The translations under genes and the position numbers were made by a program. From Morchella semilibera (Eukaryota > Ascomycota > Pezizomycetes > Pezizales > Morchellaceae), in NCBI GenBank assembly GCA_009192285.1, contig CM018603.1, positions 186,001 through 250,000 of the forward strand: DNA of 64,000 nucleotides, written 5' to 3'. The notes under the pieces were generated by a model that worked only from the letters and a program-made list of their open reading frames with translations, searched no databases and was not told the origin of the DNA. Positions 1 through 11,809 of this stretch are shown here, piece after piece (position 1 is the first letter of the stretch; each line of letters begins with the position of its first letter).

Positions 1-393
1 TTCTTCGCCCGAAAATGCCTCTAGATCTAGATCGATCACCAAGTCATTCTCAATATACCACTGGGTATAATTGGGCGCATCTGTTTCACATCCAGTTAAA
101 CGTATGAGATGTCCACGCGGGGAGATATAGATCTAATTATCTGTTATCGATAAGCTGACCCCACCAAACAAGCCTTGGCAACACTGCCAAAACGGGACAG
201 ATCAACAAATTGTATCATAACCGCCCGCATTGCAACATCCAATAATACCTCATCCATATCACCAGAAACCCCCCCCCCCCAATCTTAATGACACCCCATA
301 TGTGGATCTAGAGGTATATAATAACCTCCACTGCGCCCCCACTCTCCTTGTAATCACAAATTGCAATAATACCCACGCCCATAATTATTGACA
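1..393 (+). promoter_or_regulatory. Upstream region of the dioxygenase gene
   Basis: No gene is visible here. A TATA-like run (ggtatataataac) lies near 312-324, about 75 bases before the ATG at 394, and a poly-C run lies near 270-280. Its use as the promoter of the gene at 394 is inference from position. Confidence 0.4.
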
Positions 394-1731
394 ATGTCCA
401 CAACAGAAACACTCACACTCACCAGGACCTCTGGCCAGCATGAACCCCTCTTCTCTCAGCTCACCCCTTACTCTTCCTTCCCTACAGAGATCCACGGCCC
501 CACGGTCTGGACCGCTGACGAATTCCGCAACCGCCCCGATCTCTGGACCCACGTCTGGCGTCCCGAAGAAGTGCAGTCGATAGATGCCGCCGCAGATGCT
601 TTCCTATCTAGTGGCCGAGAACTCACCGAGATAACAAAGGTCTCGTTCTAAATTTACACACCTCTATGAATAATAGAGTAATACTAAAGCTACTACTATG
701 GTTCAAGGGTCTATTCCCTCTCCCGCCTGCACTCAGAACCCTCCTAACGACCACCCGTGAGGAGCTGATCAACGGCCGCGGGTTCATCCTCTTCAAAGGA
801 CTCCCCACCACGAAATGGGGCCGCCGTAAGTCTGCCGTCGCATACATGGGCCTCGGTACCTACCTCGGGCACTTTGTATCGCAGAACGGGCGCGGGCATG
901 TCCTAGGACACGTCAAGGACCTAGGCGAGGACTCGACGCAAATCGATAAGGTACGCATTTACCGTACCAATGCCCGGTAAGTGTAGTTGTTAGTAGCTGG
1001 CTAGTAGTAGCAGAAAAGTAGGCCCGGGGCTGACGAGAGGAAGTGGGGAGTAAAGACAGTTTTTCCACTCCGACGATGCCGACCTCGTGGGTCTCCTGTG
1101 TCTTGCGCGCGCGCTGGAGGGCGGTGAGTCGGACCTAGTGTCTGCGCATGCGGTATTCAACGTGCTGCAGCGCGAGCGCCCGGATGTCGTCGAGACACTG
1201 TGTAGGCCCGACTGGTACTTTGACCGCAAAGGGGAGACCTCGCGGGGGCAGCAGGAGTGGGTTCGTGCCGCCGTCTTCTACTGGTGGGGCGGCCGCATCT
1301 ATTCGAAGTAAGTCTCCCCCTCCCTCCCCCTTATAGTGGATTTTCCTATTAACTAACACCCGCCTAGGTGGGATCCTTATTATGTACGCTCCCTCACCCG
1401 CTTCTCGGACGCCGGCCTCATCCCGCCTCTCAGCCCCGCGCAGCTCACCGCGCTCGAGGTCCTGGAAGAAACGTGTCTGCGCCTGGCGCTGCACATGATC
1501 CTGGAGGTGGGAGATATTCAGTTTCTGACGAATAACCATGTGTTCCATGCACGCACTGCATACACGGATCATGCGCCGCCGGCACCGCGAAGACATCTAT
1601 TACGGTTGTGGCTGGCGACGCCTGAGAGTGAGGGCGGGTGGGCACTACCATTTACGGATAGCAGCGAGACCAAGAGGGGTGGTATTCAGGTGGATGATGT
1701 GCGGGAGAATGCGCCGTTGGATGCGGAGTAG
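394..1731 (+). CDS. TauD/TfdA-family Fe(II)/2-oxoglutarate dioxygenase
   Basis: Exons 394-639, 708-976, 1056-1307 and 1368-1731 join in frame to about 376 residues. The upstream in-frame TTG at 388 is not needed because an ATG lies at 394. Family marks are the segment GRGFILFKG in exon 2, the iron-binding HxD in the exon 2/3 join (NARQFFHSDDADLVGLL) and the distal His/Arg block NNHVFHARTAY...RHLLRLWLA near the C-terminus. These match the fungal taurine-dioxygenase-like family, which oxidises a small substrate using 2-oxoglutarate and O2; the substrate cannot be read from sequence. The third intron has a clean branch site (aactaac, 1351) and tag acceptor. The fold and iron site are well supported. 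Taurine as substrate is not. Confidence 0.9.
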
Positions 1732-2334
1732 CTATGAGGGATGATGTATATTGTAAATTTGTATTTGTACTGCATGTTTTTATTTATTAGTGAACAGTAC
1801 TAAGATGCATATCTCTAGCTATTTAAAATGTGTTACAATGATATTCGTGATTATTCCACAAGGGTTTATGCAAGCAAGGGGTAATGATCAAGTTAGCATC
1901 AAATAACAAGCCTTTCATATATGCCACAGAAAAAGTAGGGGAAAGAAAGGGAGTAGAGGGAACGCAGCTACCCAACGGAAAGCAACCAACAGATTTAAAT
2001 CCAATCAACAAATAAGAAAAAACAGACATATATAGTCCCCACTCATCCGTATTTAAACATGAAGTATATAGATATGTGGTTAGAAGAATCAACACCACTA
2101 AAGAAAAGAAAGAAAGAAAGAGTTAAAGAAAGAAAAATAGATACCACAAGAAATCCTGAAACGAAATTGAAACAACCTAGAAGGTTCACCAACACATAGT
2201 CTTCATACTCATTCGCCCCTCCACAACACATTAGTACGCAACCAGAATGTCAGTAGTATACTAGTCAGTAACAAGAAAGAAAAGATACAGAAAAATATGA
2301 AATATGAGTAAGTATTTCCCAACAACCATCCCCT
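1732..2334. other. Convergent 3' intergenic region
   Basis: This AT-rich spacer lies between two convergent genes and probably holds both 3' UTRs. Purine-rich runs (aaagaaagaaag) occur near 2101-2145. I see no gene in it. Confidence 0.5.
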
Positions 2335-3194
2335 TCAAACCACATACGGAACCACAACCACTGTAAATACGATCTCGTCCATGATGCGATTCGCAGCCTC
2401 ATCCGGCTCATTACCATACCCACCGACAGGCATATCCCACTCCTGGTATACCACATAGCTCCATACCGTCCCTTCCTCGTCTTCTCTTCTGGCTAGTGCC
2501 ATGTCCCACATCGCCTCTAGGGATTCGCGTCCAACTGGGCCCTCCTCATCTAGGGGGAGTGTGGATGCAGATGAAAAGGAGCGTGGGTGCTCATCAAAAG
2601 TCATTGCTGAAAACATATCGATAAGCTCTTCGATAGGGTCAGTTCCTTCTTCTCTTTCCCCCCCTTCTCCTCCGTTATCAAAGTTCTGAGGTGAGTTTGG
2701 TGTTAGTTCGGGGAATAGACGCATTAGAACCTTGATCGATGACTGGGGTCGGGAGAACTTACTCTAAGCACAGGCCCTGTTACATGGATATTATCGGCAT
2801 TGTTTATAAGAGCCAATAAGCGTTCTTGATATTCGACGGGATCAAAGGCAACGCTTTGGTCCGGTGTTAGCCCTGGTTCATCATCATTGTCGTCGACATC
2901 TTCAACGTCGTATCTAATATTGCGCATCAGACAATCCATCTCTTCCAATGGATTTGTCGGTGCTGCTGCACTCATCATGAGAGCAAGCTCGGCAGCAATT
3001 TCATTCATTTCTTGGCTGTTCGCTGAAATTTCGAGCGGGCTCGGTCCCGTAGATGAGGACGGTGAATCATCTTCAGCTGCATAGGTGATTAATGATAATT
3101 CTCGATGATATGGGGTACTTGTTTTCGGCAGAATACAGACAGTTGGGCGATGCAGATAGAACCGGGATGAGTTGCTCGTGTAAATCTCCACCAC
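2335..3194 (-). CDS. Acidic orphan protein
   Basis: I do not recognise this family. Exon 2763-3194 joins exon 2335-2685 in phase 0 across an intron (2686-2762) with gtaag donor, ctaac branch site and cag acceptor. The start is taken at the ATG at 3194. A 42-nt in-frame segment (gtaccc...atgcag, near 3072-3113) could be a further facultative intron, since it is a multiple of three. The product is strongly acidic, with Asp/Glu runs (DVEDVDDNDDEPG) and Ser/Thr/Pro stretches, and no signal peptide or transmembrane helix. The end, WSYVVYQEW...ANRIMDEIVF, resembles WSYSLVDIG...ANHIMEKVHF in the single-exon gene at 27536-28198, so the two may be distant paralogs. The function is unknown. Confidence 0.5.
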
Positions 3195-4543
3195 TGCCGT
3201 GAAGGTGCACGTAGTTGCGATCGAGAGTGGGAGACAGATCGAGATAATTTTCTACTTGACCCATATTTATGAGAGATGGTCTTGATATATATCTTGATAG
3301 ATGTAGATGATGATCTGAGAATGTATTTCTATGGGATGTGGAGGAGGAGGGGGAGAGTGAACCTGACTGTCGGTTTTTTTCTGGAATACATAACTGATTG
3401 GCTGATTACAGATCATTGGCTACGTAGGCTTTTAGGTTCCTTCTTTGGTGAGACTACGTGGGCTTTCTATTAGAGAGACAGCGGTGGTGGTGGTAGCGAA
3501 TAGTGATTATTGATACTCGTAGATGTGGGGATTATGATCACTGGTTCTTGGGTAGGCGACAGAAATGGGTAAATTATTCAATATCATCATTTTAGGGCGA
3601 GTAACAACTTAGCGCTTCATCGGTCGAATACGTAGTACTCACTACCATTTTTGCTTTTCTGTATTCCTGAAGACCATACTAGTATTGAGTGGGAATTGTA
3701 AAAGTACCGTGTATTGAAACAAGAATCTTGAGAAGTTGCTACATACAGCATACAGCGCAACAGTATAAGAATCAAAGAAACATGCCCTCATAATATAGAT
3801 AAGTGGAGTGAGTGATATCTCATGATCTTGAATAGCAGAACACCAACCCCTCTCCCCAGAAATGAGCTAGCACTAACCTTACCTCAGGGATGTCTATGTG
3901 ACTTTGTGGTTGTGTTCTGTCTGAGGTCGAGGATAGTATTTCTCTCATAACATCGGCCCATTCGGCTCTTTTTTAATTTGGAGCGAGGTCACCTCGTTCT
4001 CCACTAGCCAGTATAATCAAACCGGCCCAGCTTGTGGCCCCCTTGAAAAACCGGGCTAAGTCACTGGTAGGTACATGTAGTTTAAAACTTTCTGACCAAG
4101 GCACAGGAGTAGAATTCCCTGCAGTGATCACATTTACTGGCACAGCGGTCGGTCGGTTGATATACCTACGAGCATACGCACCTAGAGAGGAATTAAGATA
4201 AAACAAGCATCCGTAGACAGTTATGCAGGTAAGTTATATATAAATTACTTTCCGCGCCCGGGTTTAAAAATAAAACATCCAAGAAAGCCCGCCAGTTATA
4301 AGAATAGAACCAAAAGCGCCATCTGCGCAGCTAATAAAAAGACAACTAGGTGCAGATGGCCAAAGAAACGAAGAAGGGAAGTGAAAATAAAAATACACGT
4401 AGTACTATAGATTACATGTAACCCGCGCGCGTGACAAGATCTTAAGAGCAGAAATGATGTGTAATATAAGTTTTTTATCGTATCACCAATTGCAAGCACA
4501 GTGCTTTTGCGTATATATGTGGGGACGAGGGGGTACATATTAT
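3195..4543. other. Intergenic region
   Basis: No supportable gene is present. The region contains one copy of the dispersed GAGTGAT motif (3810-3827) and TACATGTA palindromes near 4072 and 4415. The part just below 4543 is probably the 3' UTR of the hydrophobin gene. Confidence 0.5.
3810..3827 (+). repeat. Dispersed 18-bp motif, best-consensus copy
   Basis: This site reads GAGTGATATCTCATGATC. It is one of 16 copies in the window. Plus-strand starts: 3810, 8028, 8439, 19760, 25016, 25852, 26861, 32774, 40591, 45365, 50842 and 51783. Minus-strand copies occupy 5600-5617, 16495-16512, 18054-18071 and 61540-61557. All lie outside called exons. Confidence 0.6.
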
Positions 4544-5154
4544 TTAGATGAGGGACGTGAGGGCGATGCACCCGAGGTTAACAAGGCCGTTCTAGAGAAG
4601 CCATGTTAGCATCATTGTCTGTGGTTCAAGAAGAGGGGTATAAAAAGAGGAGGTATAAAAATTCATGATCATACCTGAGTGGTATCTCCCTGGCAGCAGG
4701 CCGCCTTCGCATCACACGCCTTATTAATCGGCACTTGCGCTATATCACACATTCAGTCAGCAACCATCCCATCCCATTCCACTCCTCAACCCAAAATCAA
4801 AATCCACATACCTGCCAATACCGGCAAATTAATCGGTGAGCATTGCACCCCAAGATCGCCACTTCCAAATACGCTCCCCAAGAGCCCGGCATTCGTGGTA
4901 TCACCCTTCTTCTCAACCTTATTACAGCAGTTCAGTTGCGCATTTCCACAGGTCTGCACGCCCTGCTCAACCGTGTAGTCGCCCTTGACCGTGCCCTTAT
5001 TTGCTGCGGCGTTGCCCGCGTTCTGGCCCTTGTTGCCGACGTCCTGGTTGCCGGAGCCATCGTTGCCAGCGGCCTTGGTCGTGCTTTGCGGGACGGGGGA
5101 GGCAAGAGTGAGGGCTAGGGCAGCAAGGAAGAGGGTGGTGAGGGAGAAACGCAT
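4544..5154 (-). CDS. Class I hydrophobin
   Basis: Three exons, 4812-5154, 4675-4739 and 4544-4591, join to 151 residues. The N-terminus is a signal peptide (MRFSLTTLFLAALALTLAS), followed by a Gly/Asn/Lys-rich linker. The eight-cysteine pattern is complete once spliced: C-X6-CC-X27-C-X17-C-X5-CC-X13-C. The wide third-cysteine spacing (X27) is of class I type. The ending NGLVNLGC is the usual hydrophobin tail and lies in a last exon of only 16 codons, so reading frames alone miss the final four cysteines. Hydrophobins are secreted amphipathic proteins that self-assemble on aerial hyphae and spores. Introns have gtatg donors and tag acceptors; the first also has a ctgac branch site. Confidence 0.93.
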
Positions 5155-6537
5155 TTTTGCTAATGAGGATGGGGTGATGGGGGGGGGGGGAGTGTAGGTA
5201 AGGTTGATTAACGATTGTAGAAGCTGGATTAATTGAAGAGTTTTGGATTGGAACGAGAGTAGAACAAAGTAGCTATAGGGTGGAGTGAGATGATGATGTT
5301 ACGGGGAGAGGGGAATATTTAACAAAGTCTGCTGGTACTATAAAGTGGTAGTTTTTTCATTTGTTATGGCACTCCCAAAATTACCGACCAAGCCCTTACA
5401 GCGTGCCTGCGGGCCACATACCACCACCAGATCTCCGCTAGCAAACATCACCGGTCGACAATTGCGTGGATCACCCCCAATCTCCGGAATGCATATCTCG
5501 AAGCCCTTGCTGGAGGACTTTCATTCCCCCGAAGACCTTGCTGCCGATGATTTTCATTGCAAGGTAAGGGGGGGTTGGCGGGGTGTTTCAGTTTGTTTCC
5601 ATCATCCGCAATCACTCGGGAAGCAGGCAATGGACGTTTACGGAAGGGATAAAAGTTTCAAGGGATGGATTTTGTATCTTGGGACGATCTTAATTTGGTT
5701 AAAAGTTACAAATTTTTTCCGCCGGAGCTTTGCTGTACGTCCGGATATGAGTAGGTCCAAGTCTACTGCTATCGCAAGGAGACCTGCAAGTGGGGATAAG
5801 TATACGACTTTGATCAGCAAGAGCCTAAACCAAGGGGGCACTTTAACTGCGCGCGAAGATTACTCCTTCAATTTGGAAAAGCCCCATATTAGCCACAGGT
5901 GCTGAATACGACCAAAGGGATAACACTCTATTGGCAAAAAAAAACCTGCTATCAATTAGCTAATAGGCACATACTAAGAACAAAATACTACTATTGCGTC
6001 TCCTAATAAGACTGCTGCAATTTGGGATAAGAAATTGTTAAGGCGCCTATCTGGTGAATTATGAGGCTCGAGACAGTGAGCGCGCCAGGTCGGTTAGTGT
6101 TGAGGAAGAATTCATTTTCTTACTTTGTATTTTTGTTAGGTTGGGGGAAGAGGGGTCTTGCCCCAGAGGGGGGCGGGACCAATGGTGCGATCGATATTGC
6201 CATAGCTGAAAGGCTGCATGCAATCAGCGAATTAAACAAAAAAAATGGGACTGCTGCAAATCGCACAACCGGTCATTACTGCAGATTCTTCGGAGCCCAA
6301 TTAAGATGTTCTTTTTCGCATGTAGCGACACAACTGTCCGCCCAAACCGGCTTGGCTCCGGCCTAATACTAGCACAAAAAAAGGTGCAACACTAGGGGCT
6401 CCTAGTATCATACCATAGAGTTCGAATTGGGACACCTAAATTAACTGTTTTGTTATGGTCTAGTGAAGATTTATTCTACGCAAATACATTAGTTTAGCTA
6501 CTAAGAATATATGAGTAATTGAGAAACCCGCAAACAT
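5155..6537. other. Upstream intergenic region of the hydrophobin
   Basis: A poly-G run lies at about 5180-5190, close upstream of the hydrophobin ATG. A minus-strand copy of the GAGTGAT motif lies at 5600-5617, about 450 bases upstream. An open frame at 5345-5905 has no recognisable domain or composition and is treated as non-coding. Confidence 0.45.
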
Positions 6538-6608
6538 GGTTCTATAGTGTAATGGTTAGCACCCAGGATTCTGATTCCTGTAATCCCGGTTCGACTCCGG
6601 GTAGGACC
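6538..6608 (+). tRNA. tRNA-Gln (anticodon CUG), intact
   Basis: This is a 71-nt cloverleaf. The acceptor stem GGTTCTA pairs with TAGGACC through one G-U pair. The anticodon stem CAGGA/TCCTG encloses the loop TTCTGAT with anticodon CTG (6571-6573). The T arm is CCCGG-TTCGACT-CCGGG. There is no intron, and a T-rich tract follows within about 15 bases, as expected of a Pol III terminator. A decayed relative lies near 19838. Confidence 0.95.
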
Positions 6609-7107
6609 TTTTAGTGTTCTTTTTGCTCGAGTGGCGTTTTTATTGAGTCTGGTGAATTTGCGTATGTGTTTGCTCTTGTCAGCCCTGACGTTTTCTTGAC
6701 GGGAAATCAGTGGACTTTCTCCCCACTTTTGACAGCGCCCAAAAAAGAACCAGGACCCAACACGGGCACTCTGAGTATTTTGGTCAAACTACATTTTTTT
6801 CGATGGCCTCCACCAATTGGAAGTAGTACCAAAAGTCTTCAAGCACCCCGGAGTGGCCTTAAATCCTAGTGTGGTTGCTCCTAGAAACAGCGGCGGCGAG
6901 AGAGAACACAAGGGTTCCGTTATACCCAATATACCCAAAAAAAAAACACTGGAATGAATTTTTTCTTTTCTGCCTCGGACAGAACCCAAGCAGAGATGAA
7001 AAATCGAGGCCGAAGCCCAGAAGCCAAAACCCACACACTATCCAAACCCCACATCTGATAAAGGAGATTTCTTCGCCGTGCCAGCAAAGAAAAAACCAGG
7101 AACCAAA
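6609..7107. other. Flank of the minisatellite
   Basis: No gene is supportable. A block at about 6955-7000 (containing ctgcctcggacag followed by cagagatgaaaaa) recurs just after the minisatellite at about 7298-7350. Confidence 0.4.
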
Positions 7108-7289
7108 AACCCACAAAAAGCCAAATTCCCACGAACCAAGGCCCACAAAAGCCAAACCCACAAAAGCCAAACCCACAAAGCCAAACCCACGAACCAAGCC
7201 CCACAAAAGCCAAACCCACAAAGCCAAACCCCACAAAGCCAAATCCCACAAAAGCCAAGCCCCACAAAGCCAAACCCACAAAAGCCAAT
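7108..7289 (+). repeat. Minisatellite, about 12 copies of a 13-17 bp unit
   Basis: Units have the form acccacaaa(a)gccaa, varying in length by one or two bases. Because the units are free of stops, long open frames run through both strands. They are repeat artefacts rather than genes: the implied proteins are monotonous (KPNPQSQ or GFGFVGLAF types) and have no start context. Near-identical blocks flank the array on both sides. Confidence 0.85.
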
Positions 7290-7600
7290 GCCCAAATAAT
7301 TTTTTCTCTACTGCCTCGGACAGCGCCCAGGCAAGCAGAGAAAAAATGATGCATAGCATCAGGGCAACAGCAAAAATTAAACAACCCAGGTAATCCGAAG
7401 ATTACTGGCTGAGACCCAACACCTCGATGTGCAATGAGGGAGGAATCTCAGGGGGACTGGTATTCATGTGCACCAGTCCCCGTTGTCAGGTAAGTATGGG
7501 GAGAGAAGAAGGGGTGGGGGGAAGACGCTGCTTATATAGCTGGAGGGTGGATAATGCCAAGGCTGGATTTGGCCGATCGATAATGTAAGATACATACATG

Positions 7601-7694
7601 TACTACGCGTGTAGGGGTAAGTCTGTTGACACTGGCCGTGGTTGCAATACATGTAGTTCTCACTGCCAACAGATTTACCCCTACACGCGTAGTA
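7601..7694. repeat. Fold-back repeat, 28-bp arms
   Basis: The left arm 7601-7628 (tactacgcgtgtaggggtaa...) and right arm 7667-7694 are reverse complements with one mismatch, around a 38-bp loop. A short telomere-like run (accctaaccctaac) follows at about 7711-7724. Nothing codes here. It may be a MITE-like remnant or a hairpin. Confidence 0.8.
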
Positions 7695-8590
7695 GTATTT
7701 GCGATTTCGTTACCCTAACCCTAACGTAACCACACTCGGGATATCAACTACCCCTCGGAATAAAGAATATGGAATACGTAAGTACATACATCATATTATA
7801 TATATAGATAGATACATACATATAGACAACACGATACTAGGCATTATGATAGGTACGACTTCCTAGGTATACCCCCTAGCGTAAAGGGAACAGGCGTGCG
7901 GAGACGCACAGCTCCAGAGAGAGCAAACCTAGAACCTGCAACCCCTTCGCCACCATCTACTATGCATAAAAGTTCTTGCAGCCGCACCATTCAAATTTTT
8001 ATGCAGAGAAGGTACTTCTTGGCACTCGAGTGATAATCTATGATGACACTATGTCCCACCACGCAAGGCGCAGTGCATCTACATGTAGCAAGCCCGTCTG
8101 ATGGATCAATTGTAAAATTGAGAGGTTTGAGGATGTGAGAACAGCTATGTAGAACCAGGTTTGATTCGTGGTTCTTGTTCCGCTCTAGTCCCGCCCGGTA
8201 CTTTGCAGGGGGCTAACTACATGCAGTCCTCTTTCACCTCCGTTAAGTTACGTTTATCTAAAACTACATGTATATCAGATAAATGTTTCTATCACGGATC
8301 CTTTCCTTCTGGCATTGGAACCCGCGGTTTCTTACAAAAGGGCGTCATTCCTTGAATTCTTGCCGAGCGTCTTGTACTATATTGAGCTGTTCATGCTTCA
8401 ATTCGTTCACGTGCATCCACTAGGCTGCTTCAGCTTCCGAGTGATATCTCATGAGTACCCTTCTTTCAAATAAATTCATGTCCTGCTTGCCCTTATCCAA
8501 CGACCATCAAGGCCCAGGGTGCATCCTATTTACAGAGCTGGTTATAATAGCAGACTATCTAGACACATAGAAGCAGCTAAAAGCCACTTA
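7695..8590. other. Intergenic region
   Basis: No gene is seen. The region holds two copies of the GAGTGAT motif (8028 and 8439) and TACATGTA palindromes at about 8082 and 8265. The part nearest 8590 is probably the 3' UTR of the fumarylacetoacetase gene. Confidence 0.45.
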
Positions 8591-10051
8591 TCAACTCCTA
8601 GCAGGCTTAATTACACCCCTAACCTCGCCGAACCCCACACCTTCCCCACAATCACCCCTCAGAATAACTTCATCCCCATCTTCTAGCCAACACCTCTCTA
8701 CCTTTTCGCTGTCATGACCGTCGCCTAATACTACCGCTTCTGCCCCGTTCCGACTTGCCTCCAGTAGGCTCCCCAGGGACCCAGGCTCTGTCCCAGAGAT
8801 GGTGCCAGTCCCCAGAAGGTCCCCGGTGCGCAGAGGGCACCCTGTGATGGTGTGGTGCGCGACCATCTGCGGGAAGGAGTAGAGAAGATTCCGGGATGAA
8901 GTTTGGCTGATGGTGTATGTGTTCCCCTTGGGTGCTGGGTTATAGAACAAACAGGTTAGATCACTTCTTTTCATAGTTCACCGAAAAATTCGGAATGTTT
9001 TTTTCGCTTCGAATCTCAGTAGTTTTAGGAAACTTACTGGTTAGTGAAACGTCGAGACTAATGTTATAAACGCTATTCTTCTCGTCTTCCTTCAGATATT
9101 GACTTAAAGGCGCAGCACCCTCGGATCTCTGTAACGGCGTAGTGCGGAATGGCTCAAGTGCGTCCATTAGCACTACCCAAGGTGATATCGACGTTGCAAA
9201 CGATTTACTCGTGAACGGTCCAAGTGGAACATATTCCCACGCCTGAATATCACGTGCTGAAATCCACAACTGTCAGCAACTAGCCCGATCCATATCCGCA
9301 AACTGCGAAACAATCATTACCTACCAGACCAATCGTTTAACAGCACCACACCAAATAACCACTCCCCAGCCTCCTCTACACCCACACTCTCCCCCATGGC
9401 GCTTTCCCTGCATACAAACGCACCAAGCTCCAGTTCAAAGTCCAGTTTTCCACACGGTTTCACGACAGATACCCCGCCAGGCTTCTCCAGAACCTGTCCA
9501 CGCGGACGCAACACGGGTGTTCCAGAGACAACAACCGAAGAGGCACGCCCATGGTATCCGATTGGCATGTGTTCATAGTTTGGCTGCAGAGCGTTTGCGG
9601 CCCCGCGAAACAGCGTACCGACGTTGAAAGCGTGGTGGCGGCCTGCATAGAAATCTGTGTAGTCACCTATTTGCATTGGGATATGCATTGTCACGTCATC
9701 TAGCGGGAAGAGACATGACTTCTGGAGGGCTGTGTTATCCTTTAATATCTCCGGGTGTGGTGTACTGTCCATAAGTACCGCCTGGAGATACTTGCGCACA
9801 AGGCGGTGAACAGGGCGGCCAAGTGCCGCGAACTCATTCAGCGTACTGTGGGATGTGAAGACATGGCTTGAAGTGAACTCTGGAAGCGCAGTGAAGCCTC
9901 CAGAGAGAGTGAATATGTGTAGATCGAGTGCATGATCCCCAATTGCAATTGCGGGGTGCGGAATAGGGTTAGTGGGGGTGGTGATTATACCGAAGGGGAT
10001 GTTGGCGAGGCCGAAATGACTTCCCGTAGCAATTTGAAGCCAAGAAGTCAT
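8591..10051 (-). CDS. fahA: Fumarylacetoacetase
   Basis: Exons 9325-10051, 9038-9256 and 8591-8934 give 429 residues, the normal family length. The enzyme hydrolyses fumarylacetoacetate to fumarate and acetoacetate, the last step of tyrosine and phenylalanine breakdown. Visible family motifs are DYTDFYAGRHHAFNVG (metal Asp and catalytic His), GYHGRASSVVVSGTP, FELELGAFV (metal-binding Glu residues), [21 protein letters not shown] (metal Asp, spanning the first intron) and MVAHHTITGCPLRTGDLLGTG. The second intron carries a ctaac branch site and ends cccag. No other gene of the homogentisate pathway lies beside it in this window, so any cluster has been lost or lies outside. The start ATG opens MTSWLQIATGSHFGLANIPFG, as in the family. 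Confidence 0.96.
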
Positions 10052-11809
10052 TATGAGGTATCGTGATGGCTTGATTGTATAAGGTGATGGTAAAGCTATT
10101 GGTATCTACGTACATTTATCTACTTGAACTACAGCAATTCAAGCTTTGAAGCTTGAAGCTCGGCGGCTACCATCGGCCTACTGGCAGCTCAGGATCGCCG
10201 CATCACGTGCGGGATAGCCGCCTCTAGCCACATTACTCTCCACTCACAACCCTAACCCACCGCAACACCATACTAACAGCCTACATTTCAAATCAAGTTT
10301 AGTCGGTGGGGATTTATGCGGCTTAACCATAAATTGACATCCACCATGTACCTACTCTGCGGGCAGCTCAGTTTTGATCCTGGAAGGTAGGATTTTCGTT
10401 ATTTAGAAGCGAAGCGCTCTTTTCAGTCCAAACCACGGACGACTTTCTTTTTCCTCTCTCTGTTCAATCACAAAGCTTGTCTACCCGCGGGACCCTCCAC
10501 GAGCAGAAGTGCAAAAACAAGCAAAATCGAGTGCACAAAGCTGACGACAACCTATAATCACCAATAATGCAACGACATAGGTTCAGGAGGGATCGAGATA
10601 GGTAGGTGTGTATGCATGCAGCTTACAGCCACCACCAACAACCCTATCACCATCCCTGGTTATTTTTGCCAAAATTGAACCAATAGCGCGCCACAGTCAA
10701 AACCAACGGTATGTTAGTAAGTTAGTGTGAGTCTCAAGACCGCTCACTAATACGGGGGAACAGATGTTGTTGCTGCTCCTCCTCCTCCTACAACGTCTTT
10801 TTTGTCCTGTTGGTCGCTATATGGTGACCTATTGGTGGGTGGGGTGTTATGGACATCGGTGTTTTAGATGTAAGCAACGTACTTGCGCGAGTGTATGTCT
10901 CACACCCCCACCGAGATATTTACTTCTTTATCCAGCCCGCGACCGGCATTGATGAAAGGAAGGGTGGGTTGTCCTGCTGCCGTGTAACTACTGGGCCTAC
11001 GAACAAACGAAACTCATCCATCCCAAGACGCGGGTCGGGTTCGTTGGGTGGAGAGTGGCTGTCGTGAACCAAGCAGTAGGAGTAAGTAACCTTCTTACTC
11101 CTATTAATATTTATTCTCGTAAACCGAGGTTAGAGCCCAGAGGGCAGAGTGAGAATTACATCTTCTGGAAGTGCCGATGATACGAGGTGTCAAAAGGCAT
11201 GTCACAGGCCCCCCAAGATAGATAGATCTCTCAATGCGATTCTATTGCGTCCGGCCGCCCTAAAAAGTGCAGAAATCAATCCTCAGGGGATCTAGGTATG
11301 TATAGTAGTAGGGCGAGATGGTACATAGCATCACTTTTATTTTTAACGTCTAACGTCAACCAGCCAGCCATGCATCAGCTTACAAGTAGACCCTGTCATC
11401 TGTCATTTAGGTAAAACACACAAAAGGGACGAATGAACAATGACGAAAAAGTTCAGTACCTACTCTTCACCCGTCCACAGTCATCCCTCCCGGCTTCGTA
11501 CGCTATGGTACCGATACCACGGGTTGAAAGAAAGAGAAACAGAAAGGTACAGTAGAAATGAAATTCATGCTGAATTAATTTGATATGCATTTGCCCTCCT
11601 CAGCTACATCCCTACAGACAAGACAATCATTCACCCCGCAAAAGACCCCACAACACCAGCATAGAAAAAAAAAGATGACAAAGGCAAAAAGGACATAAAA
11701 AAACAAAGCAAAAATATGAAGAATCATTGGGCTAATATATTACACTATGAACTTAGTAAAACATTACAACTCCCCCCATTTTCATCATCACCACCCAAAT
11801 GCCCCCCAT
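10052..11809. other. Intergenic region
   Basis: The promoter of the minus-strand fumarylacetoacetase gene should lie just above 10051. Short open frames at 10764-11067 have no domain, signal or codon pattern I can support. I see no RNA gene. Confidence 0.4.

Noticed and set aside
5345-5905. 186-residue plus-strand open frame
   Set aside because: No domain, no homology I recognise and no splice context; it overlaps the upstream region of the hydrophobin and holds an intergenic motif copy.
6859-7393. Long open frames on both strands across 6859-7393
   Set aside because: They are produced by a stop-free minisatellite; composition is monotonous and no start or signal supports coding.
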